From assembly GCA_947175375.1 (NCBI GenBank), contig CAMWMT010000150.1, positions 1 to 6,750 of the forward strand: 6,750 nucleotides of DNA. The letters run 5' to 3'. The number at the start of each line of letters is the position of its first letter. Positions within the stretch are counted from its first letter, which is position 1. The position numbers and the translations under genes are program-made. This DNA is from an uncultured Clostridiaceae bacterium. GTDB taxonomy: Bacteria > Bacillota > Clostridia > Lachnospirales > Lachnospiraceae. Positions 1 through 5,720 of the stretch are shown piece after piece. The notes beneath the pieces are model-generated. The model was given only the letters and a program-made list of their open reading frames with translations, was not told where the DNA came from and made no database searches.

Positions 1-449
1 CATCCTATGGAGTGGAAAGCATCATCAGTTGAAAATAAATAATAATTGCACGCCTCACAGATCAATCGGTATAATTCTTTCAGCAGTCTTGCCGATTCTG
101 CATAATTTTCATCTTGTTGTGGAATTTTAACCAGTTCTTTGATGTAGCCTTTTACTAGAAAACGCCATTTGGGGCGTTGGTTCTTGGGGATGATTCGGTT
201 AGGGGCAAAATAATTCTGTGCATAGGCATTTTCCATAAATGTCTGGATCTCCTGCTTTAGATCAGTGAAATTGATGGATGTTTTCTTTTTACTTTCGCTG
301 ATATTTTTTCCGGACAGAATATCCTGAATCACAGGATCTATTTCTTCTTTTCGCTGTTTGGGTAGTTGTTTATAGATTTCTACAAAAGCTTTTTCGATAT
401 ACGTTTTTTCAGAGTTGCTTAAAAGCTTTCTTAATTCCGGTATCTTCAT
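1..449 (-). CDS. Hypothetical protein, N-terminal 149 residues (runs off left edge)
   Basis: I do not recognise this protein. The frame is open from an ATG at 449-447 to the window edge with no stop, giving 149 residues and two spare bases. A GGAG ribosome site (460-463, minus strand) sits 10 nt before the ATG, and an extended -10 promoter lies upstream, so the start is well supported. The visible part is soluble-looking and highly charged, with no signal peptide or membrane segment. Residues 1-75 are Lys/Glu-rich and probably helical; residues 83-101 form a basic patch with RPKWRF; residues 115-140 form a predicted helix ending in an aromatic/Cys cluster (CEACNYYLF, 131-139). CEAC is a lone CxxC-like pair, too little to call a zinc site. 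The gene is visibly more AT-rich than folC and is transcribed away from it, so it is a separate unit and possibly accessory. That it is a gene is fairly sure; its function is unknown. Confidence 0.75.
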   Translation of the reverse strand, partial: MKIPELRKLLSNSEKTYIEKAFVEIYKQLPKQRKEEIDPVIQDILSGKNISESKKKTSINFTDLKQEIQTFMENAYAQNYFAPNRIIPKNQRPKWRFLVKGYIKELVKIPQQDENYAESARLLKELYRLICEACNYYLFSTDDAFHSIG

Positions 450-491
450 CTACTTTTGACTCCGTTTCTTTGTTTATTGTGTATAACATCT

Positions 492-520
492 ATCATAGCA
501 GACATACAGAAGTTGGACAA
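492..520 (-). promoter_or_regulatory. Promoter for the left-edge hypothetical gene
   Basis: Read on the minus strand: TTGTCC (-35, 515-520), a 17-nt spacer, then TATGAT (-10, 492-497) preceded by TG one base upstream, i.e. an extended -10 for the housekeeping sigma factor. Predicted start of transcription is near 485, leaving a leader of about 36 nt before the ATG at 449 that includes the GGAG site. The -35 matches consensus at 4 of 6 positions and the -10 at 5 of 6. Confidence 0.6.
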
Positions 521-567
521 CGATGAAATTACAGCTCCGGAACAGCCATAGGTGGAAAACGGAATGC

Positions 568-596
568 TTGAAAGTGATGCTTTCATATGTTATGAT
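568..596 (+). promoter_or_regulatory. Promoter for folC (and probably pheA)
   Basis: TTGAAA (568-573), a 17-nt spacer, and TATGAT (591-596) with an extended TGn just before it: a near-consensus SigA-type promoter. The transcript would begin around 603 and give a leader of about 60 nt before folC. It is the only good plus-strand promoter seen upstream of folC, and none as good is seen before pheA, so it probably drives both genes. Confidence 0.7.
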
Positions 597-664
597 GGGG
601 AACAGTATAAAAAGTATGCATCTTCTGCAAAACAGAGGTATTAAGGGAGAAAGTGTGAAGAAAC

Positions 665-1954
665 ATGACTTATGAGGAAGCAAAGAAATATCTGGAAGAC
701 TGCAACCAGTATGCAGGAGAATTTACGCTGGAGCCATTGAAAGAGATGCTGAGTCGTCTGGGGAATCCGCAGGACAAGCTTTCCTTTATGCATATCGCAG
801 GAACCAATGGAAAGGGTTCTGTACTGGCGTATGTATCTACAGTTTTAAAGGAAGCGGGATATCGGGTGGGAAGATACATCTCTCCCACGATCTTCAGTTA
901 CAGAGAGCGTATCCAGGTGAATGAGGAATACATCTCCAGAGCCGATCTGATACGCCTGACAGAGCGAATCAGGGAAGTGGGAGATCAGATGCTTTCCGAA
1001 GGCTTGTCCCATCCTACCATGTTCGAGGCAGAGACCGCGTTGGCTTTCCTGTATTTTGCAGAGCAGAAGTGCGATCTGGTTGTGCTGGAGACCGGTATGG
1101 GCGGCAGGATGGACGCGACCAACGTAATACAGAACACAGTGGTAGCAGTGCTGGCATCGATCAGCATGGATCATATGGGGTTTTTGGGAAATACGTTGTC
1201 GGAGATCGCGGCGAATAAGGCAGGAATCATAAAGCCAGGGTGTACGGTGGTGACCATGAAGCAGAAGCCGGAGGCAGAGCAGGCGATTCAAAAACAGGCA
1301 GAGGTATGTGGCTGCCCGGTAGTGGTATCAGACCCGGGACAGGCGGTGAACCGGAAACGAGGACTTTTTTCTCAGACCTTCGATTATGGAAAGAGAAACG
1401 AGGTAGAGATTTCCCTGTCAGGCGAATATCAGTTTGCCAACGGAGCTCTGGCGCTGGAAGTGATTGATGTGTTGAAGGAAAAGGGATACAGGATTCCGGA
1501 AGAGGCTGTGAGAAACGGTCTTCGAAAAACGATCTGGATCGGACGATTCAGTGTGATCTCGAAGGAGCCATATGTGATTGCAGACGGGGCGCATAATCGG
1601 GATGCGGCCAAGAAGCTTGCCCGGACGATTGAGAAGTATCTTCCGGACAAAAGGCTGATCTATATTATGGGTGTACTGGCGGATAAGGAATATGATGTGG
1701 TGATCAAAAAAACTGCTGCATATGCATCAGAGATCATCACGGTAATGACGCCGGATAATGTCAGGGCGCTTCCTGCAGAAGATCTTGTCAGAGCCGTAGC
1801 TGTTCATAATCCCCACGTGCAGGCAGCAGACAGTATAAAGGCAGCCGTGGACCGGGCGTATGAACTGGCTGGAAAAGATGACGTGATACTGGCGTTTGGT
1901 TCCCTTTCTTATCTGGGAGCGCTGGTAAGGGAAGTACAGACAAGAATGCCATAA
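665..1954 (+). CDS. folC: Bifunctional folylpolyglutamate synthase / dihydrofolate synthase
   Basis: A cytosolic Mur-ligase-family enzyme. It uses ATP to join glutamate to dihydropteroate (making dihydrofolate) and adds further gamma-glutamates to folates, which retains the cofactor in the cell. At 429 residues it is full length. Visible landmarks are the P-loop GTNGKGS (46-52), the folate-side motif SPTIFSYRERIQVN (73-86), ETGMGGRMDATN (142-153), SMDHMGFLGNT (167-177), KAGI with the Lys expected to be carbamylated (K185), and the C-terminal Mur-ligase part with WIGRF (291-295) and DGAHN (307-311). The ATG at 665 matches the family N-terminus, and the nearest in-frame upstream codon usable as a start (GTG 653) is followed at once by TGA. 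The best Shine-Dalgarno (AAGGGAG, 643-649) is 15 nt away, which is long; a weak GAAG (657-660) is nearer. Whether this copy has both activities cannot be told from the sequence. pheA follows after 97 nt. Confidence 0.95.
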   Translation: MTYEEAKKYLEDCNQYAGEFTLEPLKEMLSRLGNPQDKLSFMHIAGTNGKGSVLAYVSTVLKEAGYRVGRYISPTIFSYRERIQVNEEYISRADLIRLTERIREVGDQMLSEGLSHPTMFEAETALAFLYFAEQKCDLVVLETGMGGRMDATNVIQNTVVAVLASISMDHMGFLGNTLSEIAANKAGIIKPGCTVVTMKQKPEAEQAIQKQAEVCGCPVVVSDPGQAVNRKRGLFSQTFDYGKRNEVEISLSGEYQFANGALALEVIDVLKEKGYRIPEEAVRNGLRKTIWIGRFSVISKEPYVIADGAHNRDAAKKLARTIEKYLPDKRLIYIMGVLADKEYDVVIKKTAAYASEIITVMTPDNVRALPAEDLVRAVAVHNPHVQAADSIKAAVDRAYELAGKDDVILAFGSLSYLGALVREVQTRMP

Positions 1955-1979
1955 AGAAAAGTAAAGAATATTACAAATA

Positions 1980-2002
1980 ACGAAGTGACAAAGTACGAAG
2001 TG
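1980..2002 (+). repeat. 8-bp direct repeat upstream of pheA
   Basis: ACGAAGTG occurs at 1980-1987 and again at 1995-2002, a 15-base period, with a related AAAGT between them. It lies in the 97-nt gap between folC and pheA. A perfect 10-bp palindrome, CTGTTAACAG, follows at 2016-2025. No convincing -35/-10 pair or T-tract terminator accompanies them. They could be a regulator site for pheA or chance; the repeat itself is directly visible. Confidence 0.35.
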
Positions 2003-2051
2003 CTTATCACAGGAACTGTTAACAGATTGAGATATAGATGGGAGATAAGAG

Positions 2052-3182
2052 ATGACGGATTTACTGGAACTTAGGGATCAGATTGACGGGATCGATCGTG
2101 AGATCGTGAGATTGTTTGAAGAGCGGATGGAGGTCTGCAGGCAGGTTGCGGAGTATAAGATTGCCAATGGAAAAAAGGTATTGGACCGGAATCGAGAAAT
2201 AGAGAAGCTGAAAGTTCTGGGAGGACTTACTCACAATGATTTTAACAGGCATGGAGTGCAGGAACTCTTCCAGCAGATCATGTCCATGAGCAGGAAGCTG
2301 CAGTACCAGCTTCTGGAGCAGGAGGGCGTATCAGGCAGCCTGCCCTTTACCCGGATTGATCAGATCGACCGGAAGAACTGCAGAGTGGTCTATCAGGGGG
2401 TGGAAGGTGCCTATCAGCATCAGGCGGCGCTGAAATATTTTGGAGAAGATGTGAATATCTTTCATATGGAAAGCTGGCGTGGATGCATGGAGGCAATCAA
2501 GGAAGGGATGGCGGATTATGCCGTCCTTCCCATTGAGAACTCTTCCGCAGGGGAAGTCAATGATATCTATGACCTTCTTGAAGAATACGAGAATTATATT
2601 GTAGGAGAACAGATTCTGGAGATCAATCATGCTCTGCTGGGTGTTCCGGGTGCGGAGCTTTCCGACATCCGGACCGTCTATTCCCATCCTCAGGCGCTGA
2701 TGCAGTGTTCGGTCTATCTGGAACAGCAGCAGGGCTGGAGGCAGGAGAGTGTTGCCAATACGGCCATGGCAGCAGAAAAAGTGGCGGCAGATGGGGATAA
2801 GTCCCAGGCGGCTATCGGAAGCGTGGCAGCGGCAGAGCATCACGGGCTTCAGATCCTGAAGATGCCGATCAACCACAACCGTTTTAACTCTACCCGCTTC
2901 ATCATCGTTACCAACCGGAAGATGTATGAAAAGGATGCGAAGAAAGTAAGTATCTGTTTTGAACTGCCGCATAAGAGCGGAAGCCTTTACAGTATCCTGT
3001 CACACATCATTTACAATGATCTGAATATGTGCAAGATCGAGTCCCGGCCGATTCCGGAGCACAACTGGGAATATCATTTCTTCGTGGATTTCGACGGCAA
3101 CTTAAATGACAGCGCGGTGAAGAATGCCATTCGCGGAATCATGGAAGAGGCCGTGAATTTTAAGATTCTCGGAAATTACTGA
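2052..3182 (+). CDS. pheA: P-protein: chorismate mutase / prephenate dehydratase with ACT domain
   Basis: A cytosolic enzyme for two steps of phenylalanine synthesis: chorismate to prephenate, then prephenate to phenylpyruvate. The 376 residues hold three domains. The AroQ-type mutase (about 1-90) keeps the whole active site by alignment to E. coli from memory: R8, R25, K36, D45, R48, E49, S80 and Q84. The dehydratase (about 110-288) shows GVEGAY (116-121), LPIENSSAGEVND (159-171), YSHPQAL (210-216), AAIGS (253-257) and the catalytic NSTRF (279-283). The ACT domain (about 298-376) has SGSLY (309-313) and IESRP (329-333), the usual phenylalanine-binding regions, so feedback inhibition by Phe is expected. 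The ATG has GGGAG (2040-2044) with 7-nt spacing. The gene probably shares the folC transcript. Its last 23 bases overlap the converging PHP gene. No missing residue was noticed. Confidence 0.95.
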   Translation: MTDLLELRDQIDGIDREIVRLFEERMEVCRQVAEYKIANGKKVLDRNREIEKLKVLGGLTHNDFNRHGVQELFQQIMSMSRKLQYQLLEQEGVSGSLPFTRIDQIDRKNCRVVYQGVEGAYQHQAALKYFGEDVNIFHMESWRGCMEAIKEGMADYAVLPIENSSAGEVNDIYDLLEEYENYIVGEQILEINHALLGVPGAELSDIRTVYSHPQALMQCSVYLEQQQGWRQESVANTAMAAEKVAADGDKSQAAIGSVAAAEHHGLQILKMPINHNRFNSTRFIIVTNRKMYEKDAKKVSICFELPHKSGSLYSILSHIIYNDLNMCKIESRPIPEHNWEYHFFVDFDGNLNDSAVKNAIRGIMEEAVNFKILGNY

Positions 3183-4029
3183 CAGGTGTGGCTGTCTTCA
3201 GTTCTTCAAGAAGAGAATAGGGAATGGATAAGCCGGATTTAATCCCTGTTCCCAGTGCGATATTCGGTTTGTTCTTTCCGTGAAAATCGGAACCGCCGGT
3301 GATGAGAAGTCCATACTGCTCCGCCAGAGAGCGCACAAAGGCCTCCTCAGAACCCCGGTTCAGGACATAGACTGCTTCGATTCCCATAAGGCCGGCTTCT
3401 TTCAATTCCTGAATAAGCAGATGAAGCTGCTTCCTGGACAGGGCATAGAGGAGCGGATTCGCCAGTACCGGGACTCCGCCGTGGGAGAGAATCAGACGAA
3501 TGGCATCTTGAGGGGTTACTTCAGATTTGGGAACAAAGCAGGAAGCATGCTCTCCGAGATATTTGTCAAAGGCGATTCTGCGTGTCTCTACATAACCCTG
3601 CTCGACAAGCCATGCAGCCATATGTGCGCGGGTAATGACCGCATTCGGGAAATATTCGGAAAGACCATCGAGAGAGATGGGAAATCCGGTATACTCGCGG
3701 ATGCGGTCACACATCTGATGGTTGCGGATATCCCGGGCTGCGAGAAAGCCATGGAGTTCTTGTTGGAAAGCTTTTGCATGATAGTCAATAAAATAGCCGA
3801 GTACATGAATATCCCGATGTAAAAAACGGGTGGAGAATTCGATTCCTGGAACGACTTCCAGTCCGGTGTTTTTAGCGGCACGGACTGCTTCATCAATCCC
3901 ATCCGTAGTATCATGGTCCGTCAGTGCGAAAGCGGACAATCCGGTGGAAAGTGCCAGTGTGACCAGTTCCGCCGGAGTCAGAGAGCCGTCGGAGTAGCAG
4001 GAATGAACATGCAGGTCTATGGTTTTCAT
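3160..4029 (-). CDS. PHP-domain metal-dependent phosphoesterase (YciV/TrpH-like)
   Basis: A 289-residue cytosolic protein of the polymerase-and-histidinol-phosphatase fold. Characterised relatives hydrolyse 3',5'-nucleoside bisphosphates or trim RNA 5' ends (the RNase AM group); the substrate here is inferred only. Metal-site motifs are clear: HVH (H7, H9), D14, TDHD (37-40, with H39), PGIEFS (E64), H75, TRAH (R134, H136) and SDFHG (D248, H250). The expected late AHP motif reads ANP, so the metal-ligand His is Asn at 191 (codon AAT, positions 3457-3459), one base from CAT. Everything else looks intact and the frame is full length, so this may alter metal content or activity rather than mark a dead gene. 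AAGGAG (4039-4044, minus strand) lies 9 nt before the ATG. It is transcribed against pheA and divergently from the MATE gene, so it is probably monocistronic. Confidence 0.9.
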   Translation of the reverse strand: MKTIDLHVHSCYSDGSLTPAELVTLALSTGLSAFALTDHDTTDGIDEAVRAAKNTGLEVVPGIEFSTRFLHRDIHVLGYFIDYHAKAFQQELHGFLAARDIRNHQMCDRIREYTGFPISLDGLSEYFPNAVITRAHMAAWLVEQGYVETRRIAFDKYLGEHASCFVPKSEVTPQDAIRLILSHGGVPVLANPLLYALSRKQLHLLIQELKEAGLMGIEAVYVLNRGSEEAFVRSLAEQYGLLITGGSDFHGKNKPNIALGTGIKSGLSIPYSLLEELKTATPVSNFRES

Positions 4030-4056
4030 AAATAAAATCTCCTTAATCCATAAGTT

Positions 4057-4086
4057 TTTATCAGGCTAGAAGCCAGTTAGTGTCAG
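4057..4086 (-). promoter_or_regulatory. Possible promoter for the PHP-domain gene
   Basis: On the minus strand CTGACA (4081-4086) is 18 nt from GATAAA (4057-4062), matching the consensus boxes at 5 and 4 of 6 positions. Transcription would begin near 4050, just ahead of the AAGGAG site at 4039-4044. The -35 box is one arm of an inverted repeat (4081-4098). This is moderate evidence only. Confidence 0.35.
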
Positions 4087-4098
4087 GATCGACTGACA
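4081..4098. repeat. Inverted repeat between the PHP and MATE genes
   Basis: TGTCAG (4081-4086) and CTGACA (4093-4098) are perfect 6-bp inverted arms around a 6-base centre. The element lies in the 93-bp divergent spacer and covers the candidate -35 box of the PHP gene. It could be an operator for one or both genes. It is not followed directly by a T-tract (the nearest, TTTTT at 4106-4110, is 7 nt beyond), so a terminator is less likely. A smaller hairpin, GGCT-AGA-AGCC, is at 4064-4074. Confidence 0.45.
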
Positions 4099-4122
4099 GG
4101 CATTGTTTTTAATCTGGCCCGG

Positions 4123-5484
4123 ATGTTTTATAGAAAGAGTATAACACAAATGAAAGAATTTTTAAAAATAGTATTTGGACTGGCATTTCCTATCGCGCTC
4201 CAGAACCTGATCAAGACGGGAGTGACGACAGCGGATGTGGTCATGCTGGGAAGAGTCGGAGAGACCGCGCTTTCTAGCGGTTCACTGGCCGGACAGGTAC
4301 AGTTTGTCATGAGTCTAATGATCTTTGGTCTGACCTCCGGAGCGTCGGTGCTGACTGCGCAGTACTGGGGAAAGAAGGATGTGAAGACTATAGAGAAAGT
4401 GTTCGGCATGACGCTTTGCTTTATATCATGTGCAGGTATTGTCTTTTTTACAGCAGCAGAACTTTTTCCGGAACAGATCATGCATGTCTTTTCTTCAGAG
4501 CCGGAAGTGATTGCAGGAGGTGTTTCCTATCTTCGAATCGTAGCATTTAGTTATCCGCTGTCTGCATTCTGCACAGGGTATCTGTACTTGATGAGGAGCA
4601 TCGAGCGGGCAAAGATCGGAACCGTTGTATTTGCCTGTTCCCTTGTGGTAAATGTAGTGATGAACGCAATTCTGATCTTCGGGCTTCTGGGAGCGCCTGC
4701 TATGGGGGTGCGTGGCGCAGCGTTGGCAACACTTCTGTCCCGCTGTCTGGAGTTCGTACTGGTCATATATTACATGTTGAAAGTAAACCGGCAGGTTCGG
4801 GTTCGGACAGGTTATTTTTTCCACTGGGACAGACTGCTTTTAAAAGATTTTCTAATCATGTCTATCCCGGTAGTATTGAATGAGACCCTGTGGGGCGCGG
4901 GAATGTCCGCAAATGCAGCGATTCTTGGACAGCTTGGAAGTTCGGCGGCAGCGGCAAATTCCGTAGTCCGGCTCATTCGGGAGCTTGTGATGGTCATGTG
5001 CATCGGCTTGTCTGCCGCCGCCGGTGTTCTGGTAGGAAAAGCAATCGGAGAGAAAAAACTGGATATGGCCGAAACATATGCCAGAAGAATGATGTGTCTA
5101 AGCATTGCTGTAACTATCTGTGCCAGTGGAACAGTGTTTTGTCTCCGCCATGTGATCATAAATGCGCTGACTCTGGGACCGGAAGCGAAGGAGTATCTGA
5201 TTTTTATGCTGACAGTCCTGTCCCTGTATAGCCTGTGTCAGTCTGTGAGCTGTCCAATCGTCGTCGGCATACTCAGAGCGGGAGGAGATACCCGTTTTGG
5301 AATGCTTCTGGATGCAGGAACCCTTTGGGTGGGTTCCGTTCTGCCAGGATGGCTGGGAGCTTTCGTATTTCATCTGTCTGTAAAAGGAGTGTTTATCCTA
5401 CTGATGCTGGATGAATTTCTCAAGCTTCCGTTAGCAGTCTGGCGATACCGGACAAAGGTCTGGCTGAAGGATGTGACGCGGTGA
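4123..5484 (+). CDS. MATE-family multidrug / cation antiporter
   Basis: A polytopic inner-membrane exporter of the multidrug and toxic compound extrusion family, which expels organic cations or metabolites in exchange for Na+ or H+. The natural substrate cannot be read from sequence. The 453 residues fit the family's usual 440-460 and carry about twelve hydrophobic segments in two halves (roughly 13-33, 56-78, 94-114, 133-155, 165-188, 193-218; 242-262, 277-303, 323-346, 358-381, 397-418, 420-440). Family motifs are P23 in the first helix, GASVLTAQYWGKKD (73-86), NAILIFGLLGAPAMGVRGAA (181-200) and LRAGGDTRFG (384-393). The start is uncertain: the ATG at 4123 has no ribosome site, while the in-frame ATG at 4150 (444 residues, beginning MKEFLKIVFG) has only a weak GAAAGAG at 4133-4139. 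The later start fits relatives slightly better. It stands alone, with its own short upstream spacer and a strong promoter for the next gene behind it. No clear terminator was seen after the stop. Confidence 0.9.
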   Translation: MFYRKSITQMKEFLKIVFGLAFPIALQNLIKTGVTTADVVMLGRVGETALSSGSLAGQVQFVMSLMIFGLTSGASVLTAQYWGKKDVKTIEKVFGMTLCFISCAGIVFFTAAELFPEQIMHVFSSEPEVIAGGVSYLRIVAFSYPLSAFCTGYLYLMRSIERAKIGTVVFACSLVVNVVMNAILIFGLLGAPAMGVRGAALATLLSRCLEFVLVIYYMLKVNRQVRVRTGYFFHWDRLLLKDFLIMSIPVVLNETLWGAGMSANAAILGQLGSSAAAANSVVRLIRELVMVMCIGLSAAAGVLVGKAIGEKKLDMAETYARRMMCLSIAVTICASGTVFCLRHVIINALTLGPEAKEYLIFMLTVLSLYSLCQSVSCPIVVGILRAGGDTRFGMLLDAGTLWVGSVLPGWLGAFVFHLSVKGVFILLMLDEFLKLPLAVWRYRTKVWLKDVTR

Positions 5485-5541
5485 CATGACTGAACCGTGA
5501 CAGATATCAGACTGCAGCGTGGCCGGCAATCCCAAAAAAGA

Positions 5542-5569
5542 TTGACATTTTGTCTCAAAAGGATATGAT
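5542..5569 (+). promoter_or_regulatory. Strong promoter for the malic enzyme gene
   Basis: TTGACA (5542-5547), a 16-nt spacer and TATGAT (5564-5569): the -35 is perfect and the -10 differs at one base. Transcription should start near 5576, giving a leader of about 145 nt. A small inverted repeat, GACA-TTT-TGTC (5544-5554), overlaps the -35 box and could be a repressor site, though it is short enough to be chance. Confidence 0.75.
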
Positions 5570-5579
5570 TGAGGATATG

Positions 5580-5700
5580 TGCGGAACTGTAGAAAATAAA
5601 AACAGCATCTGTCTGAAGAATGCCAGGAAGGGTTTCAGGACGCGGATGCGTCAGGAAATACTTCCAGATAAGGGGGCATTTTTCGGACAGATGCGGAACT
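5580..5700 (+). repeat. 9-bp direct repeat flanking the leader hairpin
   Basis: TGCGGAACT occurs at 5580-5588 and again at 5692-5700, so the two copies bracket most of the leader of the malic enzyme gene. The second copy shares three bases (5692-5694) with the foot of the hairpin. The repeat is exact. Its meaning is unknown: a target-site duplication, a protein or RNA binding site used twice, or chance. Confidence 0.4.
5605..5694 (+). ncRNA. Large structured 5' leader (rod-like hairpin) before malic enzyme
   Basis: Bases 5605-5624 pair with 5675-5694 without interruption: 20 pairs, two of them G-U. Inside, GGAAG (5626-5630) pairs with CTTCC (5661-5665), TTTC (5633-5636) with GAAA (5655-5658), and GACGC (5639-5643) with GCGTC (5648-5652), closing a four-base GGAT loop. 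The last two stems are joined by AG facing AG, which can form tandem G-A pairs. The nine bases 5666-5674 bulge out on the 3' side. The element lies wholly in the predicted transcript, 12 nt before the AGGAGG site (5707-5712). I match it to no known riboswitch. It could be a cis-regulatory RNA, an mRNA-stabilising hairpin or a small palindromic repeat element. Pairing was checked by eye; no folding energy was computed. Confidence 0.6.
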
Positions 5701-5720
5701 ATAAATAGGAGGATAAAATC

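Noticed and set aside
523..675. Plus-strand 50-codon frame (ATG at 523) overlapping the folC start
   Set aside because: There is no ribosome site before its ATG, it begins upstream of the predicted transcription start near 603, and its composition is unconvincing; only the internal GTG at 655 is kept as a weak idea.
845..1291. Minus-strand open frame of 148 codons
   Set aside because: Antisense to the P-loop and central region of folC; His/Cys/Arg-rich composition typical of a shadow frame.
2016..2025. CTGTTAACAG palindrome as a terminator or operator for pheA
   Set aside because: A lone 10-bp palindrome with no loop and no T-tract; too short to call by itself.
2331..2972. Minus-strand open frame of 213 codons
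   Set aside because: It lies wholly inside pheA, whose dehydratase and ACT motifs are unmistakable; the antisense product shows no known motif and has unlike composition.
3280..3822. Plus-strand open frame of 180 codons
   Set aside because: It lies opposite the PHP gene, whose metal motifs fix the true strand and frame.
5485..5541. Terminator for the MATE gene
   Set aside because: I looked for a GC-rich hairpin followed by T residues and found none; the AAAAAA at 5534-5539 is on the wrong strand for plus-strand termination.
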